Below, piece by piece: positions 1 to 11,558 of a stretch of DNA of 64,000 nt. The notes under the pieces were generated by a model. The model saw only the letters and a list, made by a program, of their open reading frames with translations, searched no databases and was not told where the DNA came from. Numbering within the stretch: position 1 is the stretch's first letter; every line of letters starts with the position of its first letter. The DNA is from Sternotherus odoratus (Eukaryota; Chordata; Testudines; Kinosternidae), in assembly GCA_032164245.1 (NCBI GenBank), contig JAVMKO010000001.1:77993892-78057891 (forward strand), in the 5' to 3' direction. The position numbers and the translations under genes are program-made.

Positions 1-1283
1 TGTTCCTCCAGGTGGGGTTCCTCCTCCCCAACCTTTGTCTTTATTGTTTGTACATTGTCCATTTTAGGACCTAATCCCTCTGCTAGGGTGAGGCACCTCA
101 ATTCACAGTGATTCTGAGGGGAGCTGACGACGCTCAGTCTCTCACAGGACTGGTCCCTAGCTTTTCAGCTCTGCAGGAAGGGAACTGGCTCTTACGGTCT
201 CCAGGCTGCCAACAAAGTATTGTTGCTCTGCCACCCGGGCACGGCCCCTCCTCAATATGTTGCAGATGGAAGCAAAGACCCCCTTGTGGCAGGAGGGCTT
301 AGCAAGGCCTCCCCCGGCCCCCTCGGTGGGGGTTGTATGCCAAGGCCTTGCTTGGCAGCCTACAGACACTGCTCCTCCTTTTCTCACTCTTGTCAGCTGC
401 ACCGGGCAATTAAAGGAGAGAGAACTCTGTGTTCTAATGCAAGAGCAGCTTTAATCTGACCCCAGGGTGGGGCCGGGCTCAGACGGTTACTCACCAGCTG
501 GGCTCTGCTCCACCATGCAAGCCATCACCACCACCAAAGAGTGCACCCAGTCCGAGAGCCCCGGGGTGAGTGAGGGGAGCAGGCTGGGGGAGGAGGGGAG
601 ATTGGGAAAGGGGGGGGGGGCTGACCCTGCTGCTGCAATGCACCCCCAACAGCAGCTTGCAGCTGCTGGGAGTGTATCAAAACAGCAGCGGCCTCCAAAG
701 TGTCTATGAAGGAGAAGGCGATTTGGGGTGTGATATCCCCCGCCCCCGACAAAACGTGGCTGATAATTCTGCAGCTTCTTATTAACTGAATCGAGCCAGC
801 CCCAAGCAGTATCCAAACCGTGTTCGGCCAGCCCCAGGGCATAGAGCAGCAGCAGTTGGAGGAGGAGCAGGAAGTTGCTGGTGTGTGTTGTCTACGTCTG
901 GTGCGTGTTGTCAGGGAAGGCAGCCCTCACCGTGACTGAGAACGCGGGAAGTGATGCCTCACGCTAGAGAGGGAGCGAGCTCCTGTGCAGCCCCATCTCC
1001 CTCATGGCCGGGCAGAGCGCCGTTCATGCTGGGATGTGGCAACAGCAGGGCTTTATCCTTCTCTGCAGAGTACCTAAGGTCCAGCACAGGCCGCTGTCAC
1101 ATGCTTACTCCAACCCCACTCGCTATGGCACATGGGAGGCAAAAGGGGCCCCGGCGGCGCCATACTTTCTCTCTGACTGGTGGGAGGTGGCAGTGGGAGG
1201 GGAAGGCACAGAATTGGCTAGAACAGGCGCGAGTAACAGCTCCAAAACCACAAACCAGTCCCAGGGTCCCCGTGGCTTCTTAC
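1..1283. other. ZC3H7B intron, left edge
   Basis: Nothing identifiable as an exon or transposon on either strand. A G-run lies at about 609-618 (ten G), and the sequence is otherwise GC-rich unique-looking DNA. Confidence 0.5.
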
Positions 1284-1369
1284 CGTGCTGCTGGTGGCCT
1301 TGCTGGCATGTGCCTCCATCAGCTGCCAGTACTTTTTAGACTCCTGGACAATATCTTCATGGGTCATCC
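1284..1369 (-). CDS. ZC3H7B: ZC3H7B coding exon 16
   Basis: 86 nt, residues 702-730, encoding MTHEDIVQESKKYWQLMEAH then ASKATSST. It ends in phase 0 at donor ACG|GTAAGAAG. The next exon expected from the family (the zinc-binding segment around MKFVCGQCWRNGQ) was not found in 1-1283, so the gene leaves the window inside this intron. Confidence 0.96.
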
Positions 1370-2599
1370 CTGAGAACGACAAAGCAAAGACATGACTGAG
1401 TGTCCCCACACGAGTCCGCTGACCCAGGCACCTGAGCGTCAAAGGCACTGAGGAGGGAAGGAGTGTGGTGTGGCTCCTTTCTCATCACCAGTCCAAGACT
1501 CCGCTTCTAGTACTGCTGCAGGTTCACCACAGGCCAAGAAAGTTCACATTTCCTTCACACTCACCCATGTGAATCAACACCCCAGAGGAGAGAGAAGAAT
1601 TCAAATCTCCATGACTCAATCATGACGTCTTTGGCCTTCCTGCTGAGACAGTCACTGGCTCCTTTGCTGGCAGTTTCTAAGATATGGACACTTGTCCTAC
1701 AAAAATCTTGACAAAGACCCACCAAAGGATTTCACGCAGAGCACTGACCAGCCAGCAGAGGTGTCACACATTACTACCAACCTGCGGCTGGGTTGGAGCT
1801 GGTGTCTTACGGATGAAAAGCTGCATACAGTAGAACATCAGAGTTAGGGACACCTCAGGAATGGAGGTTGTACGCAATTCTGAAATGTCTAACACTGAAC
1901 AAGCGGTTATAGATTTCAGCCATAGGTGAGGGTGTCGGGGGTTCTGATTCTCAGAGCTTCATCCCTCCTGGGGGCACTGGGGCACAGGAATTTAGCTACA
2001 AGGGGGCCGGGAGGGGGGGTCGGTTTCAACCCCAGAGCTCTCCCCATAGTTAAAGCTCTCACAAAATCGAGCCCCAGCGCCCCCCCCCCCCAATGTAAAG
2101 CCCTGAGCCCTGGTGCTCTAGAGGGTCAGAAGTTCTGACCACCCCCTGCCCAGATTCCTGACCCCCGCACCATGCAGCTGCAACCCCAACCACACCTCTC
2201 CCACCCTGAAGCCTTGAGCCTCAGAGCTAAAGCCCCAATGCAGTACATATTTGGGGGGCGGGGGAGGAAGAGGTCTTTCTGTCTCTCCGCTGCGGCCTGA
2301 CGACTTCTGGTTCTAGAGGGCGTCTGGTTGACCAGTAAGTAAGGAACTCTGGTGTTCATATCTTTGAGGTTCTGCTGTATGACATTCTCCTGAGTCAACC
2401 AGTCTCTCATCGATCTTGAAAGTCTAAACTAATTCCTGGTTCCCAGATTCAGTCTGCCTGTTCATGGAAAGTCACCCAGTTTTGATTAGGGATTTAACAG
2501 ATCCACTTAAAACCAAAACCCAAATAGCATACATTTTATGGGATACCAACTACGGCTCCTCCCACTAATAAGACATTCACATATTTGGTTGAAGATAAA

Positions 2600-2845
2600 C
2601 GTCTACAGTTTTTGTACTGGTCTAGCTATACTGGTTATGGGTTTGATTGTTTACCAGTATAGCTCCTAGTGTGGACAGTTATGTCGGTATAAAGATATAC
2701 CAGCATAGCTTTTCCTGTACAGGAAGAGGAATAAGCATTTTTATACCAGTAAAACGGTCTCCAGTCTATGAGGGCTGTGGAACTTAACTGTAGTAGTGCA
2801 TGTAAAGCAATACAACTTGTGTGTGTAGACAAGCCACAAGGGCTG
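2600..2845. mobile_element. MITE-like element
   Basis: Imperfect terminal inverted repeats: GTCTACAGTTTTTGTACTGG at the left and, on the opposite strand, TTGTCTACACACACAAGTTG at the right. The interior repeats ACCAGTATAGCT-type blocks. No coding capacity. Ends approximate. Confidence 0.4.
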
Positions 2846-3394
2846 AGTTACACCCAAACCGTCACTAAATAACTAAATCAGGTGTAATTCACACCACGTG
2901 GTACTTTGCTGCAAGTCTGTGTGTAGACACTCTCGGTTCAAAAAAGAATGTCCTATTTCAATTTTGCTACAGTTGATAAGAAAAAGACTCTTACAGAAAC
3001 ATTGCCTTGGTCACAACTTATCTCAGGAGTTAACTCCTTGATGGGTTCAAGGATCTGAACCAGAGCCTTTGCCAACACTACCAGCGTGGAGACGACCAAC
3101 CAGCATTGATTCTCAGAGCACCAAACAGTGAGAACTTGTTAATTTTCTAGCAGGCGTACAAGCATGTAGTCAGTGGAGCACTATGTGGTGAGACATCTTT
3201 AACTAGCTGGGTTAATGCCAAGCTTAATTATCTCAGTGCTGTGCAGCTTAGAGATGGCGTATGAAGGATGTTTAAGATGTCTGACCAATTTCCAGCTCAC
3301 TGAAACCCCCACACACCAGAGGGCTGCTTTAATAAAGCCCCACTGATACAGAAAGGCAGCAAAGCTGTATATACGCCAGTCACTGAAAGCGGTT

Positions 3395-3680
3395 ATGTTA
3401 GGGCTTGTCTACACTTACATTTTATGGCGCTCTAACTTGCTGGCTGAAGTGGGAAAAATCACCCCCTGAACACAGCAAGTCTGAGCACTTTAATGCGCTA
3501 GTGTGGACAGGCTCTGAGCACTGGGAGCTAATCCCCTCATGGAGCTGGATTACCCGGAGCACTAGGAGAGCTCTCTCTGCCAGCACTCGCATGTGACCAC
3601 ACTCACATGTCAAAGCGCTGCCGCAGGAGCATTCCCGCAACAGCGCTTTGAAGTTTCCAGTGTAGCCGTACCCTCACCTT
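3395..3680. mobile_element. MITE with GGGCTTGTCTACAC ends
   Basis: The left end AGGGCTTGTCTACACTTACA and the right end (AAGTTTCCAGTGTAGCCGTA then CCCT) are imperfect inverted repeats, with an AGCGCT-rich interior. Similar sequences are common in turtles and crocodilians. No coding capacity; exact duplication not resolved. Confidence 0.5.
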
Positions 3681-3764
3681 TGCTATTACAGAGTACCGCG
3701 TGAATGCTCTCTCGGCTCGGAGAGCCTGTGTAGTCCAGAGGGCTGAAAGCCAGGAAACGCTATA

Positions 3765-3945
3765 CTTCTTGTGACCTGCTATGTGGCCCTGGACAAGTCA
3801 GAATATTCCCTGCCTCAGTTTCCCCATCTAAGAAATAATCTCGTCTGGCAGCTTTCCAGGCATGGTGGGGCATTCATTTTGTTAAAGTCTGTACAGTGCG
3901 TTGAGGAAATCCAAAGCACTAGGTAAGCATTTTTATTATTCAAGC
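3765..3945 (+). mobile_element. MIR-type SINE remnant
   Basis: It has the order of a MIR core and tail: GGACAAGTCAGAATATTCCC, then GCCTCAGTTTCCCCATCTAA, then TAAAGTCTGTACAGTGCGTT. Diverged and without flanking repeats. Confidence 0.6.
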
Positions 3946-4389
3946 ACACCCAGAAATGCCTCTGGAGCAGCAGCTGCCCTGTGTTTGGTACTCAAACCAA
4001 TGTTTTGCTGGTTCTCTCCTTGTTGATACAATGTGGTGTACGCCCCCTGGAAAGACTGCAGAACATCATTCTGGCTCCCCTTCTCCCGGCCCTCACGCAT
4101 TCTGCAATTCCAGACAGTAGGGTAAAACCAACCTCTTCCCAGAAGATCCCACTCAAAAATCTTTTGAGTTTTAAAATTACATTTCTTGACCTTGTGGTTG
4201 TGTAAAAAAACCCTTCTAAGTGCAAACAGTCACTGTCCTCCTGAGTCTGCCGACAGCCTGAAACAATGGCTCTGAGGGGTGTGAACTGCCCAAGCACCTC
4301 AATGGGATAAGAATGCGGAAACCTAAAGCCAGCTATTTACATTTCGACGTTGTCAGCTATTTCACCATCCTCTGTACCCTCTACCAGTA

Positions 4390-4950
4390 GGGAGGGCAGC
4401 TGCCTGGGGAGTCCAAAATCCCCCAAGTGTTGCTGGATGGTGGCAAAAGGATGCCCACTCCCATCTGCTGCTCGCCAGAAGATTGCCCCCATCCGGCTGT
4501 GGTGGCCCAGGCATGTGTGTCCTCCAGGCTTGATGAGTGCAATTCATCAGCCCTAGGACAAAGCCTGAGAAAGCTTAAGTGGCTACAAAACGCAGCAGCC
4601 CACCAGCTTAGCAACGTGGGCCCCTGAACACATCACCTCCAATACAGCCACCCTTGCACTGGCTCACCAGGGAACAGAGTCCAAGTCAAGCTCTCAACCT
4701 TGCTGGTTAAAGCTCTCCGTGGGATTGGCCCTAGGTCCCCATGAGAGCCCCCCCCCCCCTCTCCATACCCGTGAACTGCCATGGCCGCTACATTTCACTG
4801 GGACCATCAGCCACGGAGGGCAGGCTCTTGAGTGAGCCAGAGATGAAATTTTCCCAGGGACTGCCCCTAGATAATGGCACTCACTCCTGCAAAGAGACAG
4901 GAATGAGCATGGAGCAAGTCCTCTGTGCAACTAAATGCAAACCCCACGTC
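4390..4950 (+). mobile_element. L2-like LINE fragment (reverse transcriptase C-terminal region)
   Basis: Broken plus-strand frames give DECNSSALGQSLRKLKWLQN AAA, then a shift, then LLVKALRGIGPRSP. The order is that of the L2 clade 3' end of RT (LDYCNAL, LQ.VQNAAAR, FKAL.GLGP). Many frame breaks; dead. Confidence 0.55.
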
Positions 4951-5998
4951 CTCTCCTCACACACAGACACACACTCACTCACACGCAGGCTGGGGAGAAG
5001 GAGGGAGAGGATATTTGTTCTCTCTCTTTTGATGTGCTCAGGAGGTACTTAAATACTACAGAGCCCATCAGCACAACAGGCCACACAAGCACCTTGAGAG
5101 GCAGGCGGATATTTCTGTGCTTTCCCCTCCGGATGGGCACCAAGTGGAACGGTCACAGGTTTAGGAGCCTGCCTAAATGGCCTTTGTCTGCCTAAATGGG
5201 TCTTCACATTTCAGTCTAACTCCTCCCACCACACTGCTGGGTTTCCCAGGAACGGTTGCAACGCAGGAAAAAGAGTTGGGCTTCATCCCGGGACAGGTCA
5301 GTGAAATTCTCCACTCAGAATGCAGCGAGTCAGAGAATCAGACAAAGCACTCGGAGGGGAGAGAAAAATCAGACTGAAGAGATCTCCAAGCCATTATGTA
5401 AGTGACCTGAACTGAAGAGCACGCTCCAAGAGGGGGCAGATGGCCTATTGCCAAGTACTTAGTTTCCATCACAGCCTCTTGGGTGGGAGTGGCTTTATCA
5501 ATGTTTTTTTGAAAGTTCAAAGAAATCCCACTGGTTACTACTATTTTGAGAACGTGTTCAAAGAAGCGAAACATCAGAGGGCCCCCGATTTCCTTTCCCA
5601 GCAGCTGCGCTGGCTTGTCCCTGCCACGTCCTGATCACCTCGCAGTTCTAGGGCTCTGCTGCTAATGACCATTTCCTCCAACACACGTGGTCCTGAGGTA
5701 AAAGCTCGCTGGGCTAGAATTCCCAGATTTGCCTCTAGACAGATAAAGCTGGCAATCGCATTGGGAGGGCCGACCTCCCAGTCAGAGCATTTCAGGGTCC
5801 CACCTCTATCAAGTCGAGAGAGGGATGGGAGGGGAGGGGAGGGAGTGCATGTATGGCAAAGCAAACGTAACATTTCTTGAGCTCTGCCAGTCCCCGCTGC
5901 CAGGTCCCCTCTGTTCCCAGAGGCCCAGTATGAGCACACGCTCTCTCCTTCTCTTCCTCCCCCTGACCCCCTGAAGCTGCCCCCAGTGGCACGCTTAC

Positions 5999-6180
5999 CC
6001 GAGTATTGCTGCAGCAGCCAGACCTTGAGCTCGATGAAGCTGTGAGCGAAGTGGCAGCTGTCCTCACGCAAACAGCCGTAGCGCACCTCGTGCCGGCACA
6101 CGTCAAACTGGAAGTGCTCCTGGAACTGGCGGATCTTGGAGTATTTCAGGGAGGTGGAACGCACAATATGAACTAAACAC
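5999..6180 (-). CDS. ZC3H7B: ZC3H7B coding exon 15 (canonical CCCH finger)
   Basis: 182 nt, residues 641-701. It encodes CLVHIVRSTSLKYSKIRQF and then a textbook CCCH finger C669-X7-C677-X5-C683-X3-H687 (CRHEVRYGCLREDSCHFAH), followed by SFIELKVWLLQQYS. Acceptor CACTGCAG, donor TCGG|GTAAGC, phase 1. Confidence 0.98.
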
Positions 6181-6690
6181 CTGCAGTGAGGAAATGGCCA
6201 AGCCAGAGAAACACAAGGGATCAACGGATTGACTCTTCACCCCTCCTCCTCCAACAAGTCACTGAGCCGGCTGAGGCACGGGTGGGTGTTAAAGCCGATC
6301 CTAGGAGTCACTAACAATCTGATAGTGCAATGAGTAGCCATTTGCACGGGTGGATCCAAGTCCTGGGTCGTGCCTTGTCCCCAACCCCGGAGCACTTCAG
6401 GCTGACACCTTGCACCACCCTGTTTAAAATATCTGACCTCTGAACCCCCGTGCAGCATAGGCCAGATCCAAGCTCATTGGAGTCAACTCATTGGGGGCTT
6501 TCCACAGACATCAATGGGCTCTGCTCTGGCTCCAAATCCCTTGGCACCAGATGTCAGACATGAAGCACAACAGATCACACCTTGTGCTTTCATGTGCCCC
6601 GGATGAGAGGAAGAAATGGGCAAGTAACATGAGCTGGCTGGGCATTAGTGGGGTTATTCCGGCAGGCACTCCCCGGGCCACTTCACTCAC

Positions 6691-6791
6691 TTGTTGTCGT
6701 AGAAGCTGTGTTTGGCAACAAGGTTGGAGCAGACAGCTGGAGAGTCCTTGGTCCCTTTGCTGATTATCCGGGGTTTGCTGTCAAAGCAGAT
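6691..6791 (-). CDS. ZC3H7B: ZC3H7B coding exon 14
   Basis: 101 nt, residues 608-641, encoding ICFDSKPRIISKGTKDSPAV then CSNLVAKHSFYDNK. C606/C609, C628 and H635 look like a further C2HC-type zinc site shared with the end of exon 13. Acceptor CTTCTCAG, donor AACAA|GTGAGT, phase 2. The preceding intron hosts the large CR1 insertion and a hAT element. Confidence 0.96.
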
Positions 6792-7061
6792 CTGAGAAGG
6801 GAAGAATCAGCACACTAAGAAATCTCAGAGAGCAGGAAAAAGGAGAGATGCTGCCAGAGATCACACCCAGACTGGGATCATTTCACTTGGAAGGGAGAAG
6901 AGCCAGAAGGAACATACTCAAGAGGTCCAAACATTAGAACAAGCCTGATGGAAATTTCAGCAGGAGAGCTGCTTGGAAACCAGTCAACACATTTTGAAAA
7001 AACTTCCAAACAGAATTTTGGGCTTTTTTTTTTTTACATTCCAACCGTTTTTTCCATCACA

Positions 7062-9925
7062 TACATAAGAACATAAGAACATAAGAACGGCCATACTGGG
7101 TCAGACCAAAGGTCCATCTAGCCCAGCATCCTGTCTACCGACAGTGGCCAATGCCAGGTGCCCCGGAGTGAGTGAACCTAACAGGTATGATCGAGCGATC
7201 TCTCTCCTGCCATCCATCACCCCCCTCTGACAGACAGAGGCTAGGGACACCATTCATTACCCATCCCGGCTAATAGCCATTTATGGACTTAGCCTCCATG
7301 AATTTATCCAGCTCTCTTTTAAACCCCGTTATAGTCCTAGCCTTCACAGCCTCCTCAGGTAAGGAGTTCCACAGGTTGACTGTGCGCTGTGTGAAGAAGA
7401 ACTTCCTTTTATTTGTTTTAAACCTGCTGCACGCCAATTTCATTGAATGGCCCCTAGTTCTTCTATTTTGGGAACAAGTAAATAACTTTTCCTTATTCAC
7501 TTCCTCCACTCCACTCATAATTTTATATACCTCTATCATATCCCCCCTTAGTCTCCTCTTTTCCAAGCTAAAAAGTCCTAGCCTCCTTAATCTCTCTTCA
7601 TATGGGACCCGTTCCAAACCCCTAATCATTTTAGTTGCCCTTCTCTGAACCTTTTCTAGTGCCAGTATATCCTTTTTGAGATGAGGAGACCACATTTGTA
7701 CGCAGTATTCAAGATGTGGGCGCACCATGGATTTGTATAAGGGCAATAAGATATTCTCCGACTTATTCTCTATCCCTTTTTTAATGATTCCTAACATCCT
7801 GTTTGCTTTTTTGACTGCCGCTGCACACTGCGTGGATGCCTTCAGAGAACTATCCACAATGACTCCCAGGTCTTTTTCCTGATTGGTTGTAGCTAATTTA
7901 GCCCCCATCATATTGTATGTATAGTTGGGGTTATTTTTTCCAATGTGCATTACTTTACATTTATCCACATTAAATTTCATTTGCCATTTTGTTGCCCAAT
8001 CACTTAGTTTAGTGAGATCTTTTTGAAGTTCTTCACAGTCTGCTTTGGTCCTTACTACTTTGAGCAGTTTAGTATCATCTGCAAACTTTGCCACATCACT
8101 GTTTACCCCTTCCTCCAAATCATTTATAAATAAGTTGAATAGGATCGGCCCCAGGACTGACCCTTGGGGAACACCACTAGTTACCCCTCTCCATTCTGAA
8201 AAAGTTCCATTTATCCCTACCCTTTGTTCCCTGTCTTTTAACCAGTTTTCAATCCATGAGAGGATCTTCCCTCTTATCCCATGGCAGCTTAATTTACGTA
8301 AGAGCCTTTGGTGAGGGACCTTGTCAAAGGCTTTCTGGAAATCTAAGTACACTATGTCCACCGGATCCCCCTTGTCCACATGTTTGCTGACCCCTTCAAA
8401 GAACTCTAATAGATTAGTAAGACACGATTTCCCTTTGCAGAAACCATGTTGACTTTTGCCCAACAATTTATGCTCTTCTATGTGTCTGACAATTTTATTC
8501 TTTACTATTGTTTCAACTAATTTTCCCGGTACGGACGTTAGACTGACTGGTCTGTAATTGCCAGGATCACCTCTAGAGCCCTTTTTAAATATTGGCGTTA
8601 CATTAGCTATCTTCCAGTCACTGGGCACAGTAGCCGATTTAAAGGATAGGTTACAAACCCTCGTTAATAGTGCCACAATTTCACATTTGAGTTCTTTCAG
8701 AACTCTTGGGTGAATGCCATCTGGTCCCGGTGACTTGTTACAGTTAAGTTTATCAATGAGTTCCAGAACCTCCTCTACTGATACTTCAATTTGTGACAAT
8801 ACCTCAGATTCGTCACCTACAAAAGACAGCTCAGGTTTAGGAATCTCCCTAACGTCCTCAGCCGTGAAGACTGAAGCAAAGAATTCATTTAGTTTCTCTG
8901 CAATGACTCTGTCATCTTTAAGTGCTCCTTTTGTATCTCTGTCATCCAGGGGCCCCACTGGTTGTTTAGCAGGCTTCCTGCTTCTGACATATTTAAAAAA
9001 CATTTTGTTATTACCTTTTGAGTTTTTGGCTAGCTGCTCTTCAAACTCCATTTTAGCTTTTCTTATTACATTCTTACACTTTATTTGGCAGTGCTTATGC
9101 TCCTTTCTATTTACCTCACTAGGATTAGACTTCCACTTTTTAAAAGATGCCTTTTTCTCTCTCACTGCTTCTTTTACTTGGCTGTTAAGCCACGGTGACT
9201 CTTTTTTAGTTTTCTGGTGTTGTTTTTTAATTTGGGGTATACATTTGAGTTGGGCCTTTATTATGGTATCTTTGAAGAGAGTCCATGCAGCTTGCAGGGA
9301 TTTCACTTTAGTCACTTTACCTTTTAATTTCCGTTTAACTAACCCCCTCATTCTTTCATAGTTCCCCTTTTTGAAATTAAATGCCCCAGTGTTGGGCTTC
9401 TGAGGTGTTATTCCCACCATAGGAATGTTAAATGTTATTATATTATGGTCACTATTTCCCAGCGGTCCTTTTATAGTTACCTCTTGAACCAGATCCTGCG
9501 CTCCACTCAGGACTAAATCCAGAGTTGCCTCTCCCCTTGTGGGTTCCTGTACCAGCTGCTCCAAGAAGCAGTCATTTAGAGTATCAAGAAATTTCATCTC
9601 TGCATTTCGTCCCGAGGTGACATGTACCCAGTCAATGTTGGGATAATTGAAGTCTCCCACTATTATTGGGTTCTTTATTTTGACAGCCTCTCTAATCTCC
9701 CTTAGCATTTCGTCATCCCTATCACTGTCCTGATCAGGTGGTCGATAATAGAGCCCTATTGTTATGTTCTTATTAGAGCATGAAATTACTATCCATAGTG
9801 ATTCTATGGAACATGTGGATTCATTTAAGATTTTTACTTCATTTGATTCTACACTATCTTTTACAGCTGGAAAAGTGTCAACCAGGTCAATGTAGAAGTC
9901 CCTTCTCTTCATCCAACAATGCAAA
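7062..9925 (-). mobile_element. CR1 LINE, 5'-truncated, long intact ORF2
   Basis: A minus-strand CR1 retrotransposon in the same orientation as ZC3H7B. The 3' end at 7062 shows tandem ATAAGAAC units, the CR1-type 3' microsatellite. A 3' UTR of about 200 bp lies between this and the stop. The element breaks off at about 9925 within the endonuclease domain, the usual 5' truncation from incomplete reverse transcription. The lack of any stop over 2.65 kb points to a young insertion. Confidence 0.93.
7270..9924 (-). CDS. CR1 ORF2 fragment: endonuclease C-terminal part plus reverse transcriptase
   Basis: 884 codons with no interruption. Residues 1-165 are the C-terminal part of an APE-type endonuclease (GDFN at 90-93, SDHN from 158). 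The reverse transcriptase follows: GPDGIHP at 400, YRPVSLTSVPGKLVE from 457, motif A YLDFQKAFD at 526-534, SGVPQGSVLGP at 583-592, and the catalytic FADD at 614-617. A C-terminal region (HLEYCVQMWSPH, LEKVQRRATKMI) ends at the stop. The catalytic residues of RT are present. The endonuclease lacks its N-terminal half, so this copy should not retrotranspose by itself. The first Met is arbitrary, set by truncation. Confidence 0.92.
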   Translation of the reverse strand: MHCWMKRRDFYIDLVDTFPAVKDSVESNEVKILNESTCSIESLWIVISCSNKNITIGLYYRPPDQDSDRDDEMLREIREAVKIKNPIIVGDFNYPNIDWVHVTSGRNAEMKFLDTLNDCFLEQLVQEPTRGEATLDLVLSGAQDLVQEVTIKGPLGNSDHNIITFNIPMVGITPQKPNTGAFNFKKGNYERMRGLVKRKLKGKVTKVKSLQAAWTLFKDTIIKAQLKCIPQIKKQHQKTKKESPWLNSQVKEAVREKKASFKKWKSNPSEVNRKEHKHCQIKCKNVIRKAKMEFEEQLAKNSKGNNKMFFKYVRSRKPAKQPVGPLDDRDTKGALKDDRVIAEKLNEFFASVFTAEDVREIPKPELSFVGDESEVLSQIEVSVEEVLELIDKLNCNKSPGPDGIHPRVLKELKCEIVALLTRVCNLSFKSATVPSDWKIANVTPIFKKGSRGDPGNYRPVSLTSVPGKLVETIVKNKIVRHIEEHKLLGKSQHGFCKGKSCLTNLLEFFEGVSKHVDKGDPVDIVYLDFQKAFDKVPHQRLLRKLSCHGIRGKILSWIENWLKDREQRVGINGTFSEWRGVTSGVPQGSVLGPILFNLFINDLEEGVNSDVAKFADDTKLLKVVRTKADCEELQKDLTKLSDWATKWQMKFNVDKCKVMHIGKNNPNYTYNMMGAKLATTNQEKDLGVIVDSSLKASTQCAAAVKKANRMLGIIKKGIENKSENILLPLYKSMVRPHLEYCVQMWSPHLKKDILALEKVQRRATKMIRGLERVPYEERLRRLGLFSLEKRRLRGDMIEVYKIMSGVEEVNKEKLFTCSQNRRTRGHSMKLACSRFKTNKRKFFFTQRTVNLWNSLPEEAVKARTITGFKRELDKFMEAKSINGY

Positions 9926-10019
9926 AGCGAGGGGAAGTGAGTGGGGAAATTAAAGACGAGTCAGTCATGTTCCTTTACACACAGTCACCCTGGGGAACCA
10001 GCTGCTGCAGGTCAAGACA

Positions 10020-10142
10020 GAGAGCGCCAGATCCTCAGGTGATGTAAATCAAAGTAGCTCTATGGGCTTCAAAACAGCCTGTGTTGTGCAGGGGGTCAAA
10101 CTAGATGATCACAATGGATCCTTCTGGCCTTAGAATCCATGA
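10020..10142 (+). mobile_element. CR1 3' end fragment
   Basis: Contains GTGCAGGGGGTCAAACTAGA then TGATCACAATGG and CTTCTGGCCTTAGAATC, the hallmark 3' end of turtle/bird CR1. Opposite orientation to the adjacent long CR1. Confidence 0.7.
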
Positions 10143-10483
10143 GCCAAGTGACATGAATTTGTTTCAGCCGGGGATTTTGCCCATCACGTGGTTATGGTTT
10201 TTCAAACAGCTGGGTCAAAGTTATGATTAACAACAACCTTGCTAGACATGAAAGCCCAGGGCAGTCAAACTGCATGCTCCGGTGTGAGCTGACCCCCTGC
10301 AGGGGGCAGGGAGAAGTGTCCCCCCCCAGCATCCCATAATTGTTCAGGTACATCACAGACTGTTCAGCTTCGTCACCTTCCTCTGAAGGAACAGCGGCTG
10401 GCTGCTTCTGGAGGCCGGATACTGGCCAGGATGGAGCAATGATCCAGCTGCACACGGACAGATGATCTAGGGTGGGATGCGGC

Positions 10484-11181
10484 CAGGGGTGAAAAGTAAA
10501 TCTAATGACTTACCAGCACGGGGCTGGGGCCAGCTCTGGCCCCCGGAAGGGGCGAGGCCTCAGGTGAAAGGGGCGGGATTGAAGAGGTCAGAGCCCGCCC
10601 CAGCCTGTCCTGTACGGTAAGTGTCCCCTCCTGCCCGCCGAAGTAGCAGCGGCAGCTGGAGGCTATTTAAAGGGCCCAGGGCTCCCCGGTTTCTATTGCC
10701 CCAGCCCTTTAAATAGCCACCGGAGCCCTGGGGTAGCGGCGGCGGGGCTTCGGCACTTATTTAAAGGGCCAGGGCAGCAGAGGCAGCTAGAACCCTAGGC
10801 CCTTTAAATAGCCCCTGGAGCAAGCTCACTACCCCAGGGCTCTGGGAGCTATTTAAAGGGTCAAGGGCTCCCCAGTTTCTACCACCCCAGTCCTTTAAAT
10901 AGCTGTGGGAGCCCTGGATCCGGTGGCTATTTAAAGGGCCAGAACAGTAGAAGCAGTGAGAGCCCAAGACCCTTTAAATAGCCACCGGAGCCCCGCAGCC
11001 ACTACCCAGGGCTCTAGCAGGGGGGCTCTGGTGACAAATTTAAAGGGCTTGGGGCTCCAGCCACTGCTGGGAGCCCCAGGCCCTTTAAACTGCCCCCTGG
11101 GGAAGCCGGGCTGTCCTGGTACAGTGCACCAGCTCTTGCCAGTATGCCGTACCGGGGCGGACCAGCTTACTTTCACCTCTG
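10484..11181. mobile_element. Non-autonomous hAT element with perfect 8-bp duplication
   Basis: Ends CAGGGGTGAAAAGTAA and CAGAGGTGAAAGTAA (opposite strand), flanked by identical GATGCGGC at 10476-10483 and 11182-11189. The interior is an array of inverted modules of about 70-90 bp alternating CTATTTAAAGGG and CCCTTTAAATAG with GC-rich spacers. Such modules are frequent in turtle genomes. No transposase frame. Confidence 0.85.
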
Positions 11182-11352
11182 GATGCGGCAGAAGGGAGCC
11201 TGCCTCTTTCACGCACTTACAGTAGAGTTACATTTTGGGTTTGCACCACTAAAGCGGGCACTTCTATCTGCAGCAACAAGGAATGTGAGAGGTTTGTGCC
11301 CACAGCTTATTCCCCAACGAAACGGTGCTCCCCCTCCTCTTCCTCCCGGTAC

Positions 11353-11558
11353 CTCGCAGAGGAAGGTGAAGATGCCCTGGTGTTCCTTCAGGAGCTTGGC
11401 AATGGTCAGGTTGCCCCGCTTGATCCCTCCCAGCGGGTCAAAGAGGAGGTCGCGATTGAGTGTTCCCTTCCTTTCCTCCGTCCACACGTCGATCTCCTCC
11501 TGGTGGTACGCGAAGGTGCAGTTATCCCCGTACTTACAGTCCTGCTTGTTAATCATAT
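11353..11558 (-). CDS. ZC3H7B: ZC3H7B coding exon 13 (CCCH finger)
   Basis: 206 nt, residues 539-607. With C537 it completes a CCCH finger, C537-X8-C546-X5-C552-X4-H557 as read (CKYGDNCTFAYH), followed by EEIDVWTEERKGTLNRDLLF and the well-conserved LTIAKLLKEHQGIFTFLCE. CCCH fingers bind single-stranded RNA. Acceptor TTTGTAG, donor GAG|GTACCG, phase 0. Confidence 0.98.

Noticed and set aside
5574..6224. A 216-codon minus-strand frame taken as one gene
   Set aside because: Only the 5999-6180 part is coding (ZC3H7B exon 15). The rest is read-through into the flanking introns.
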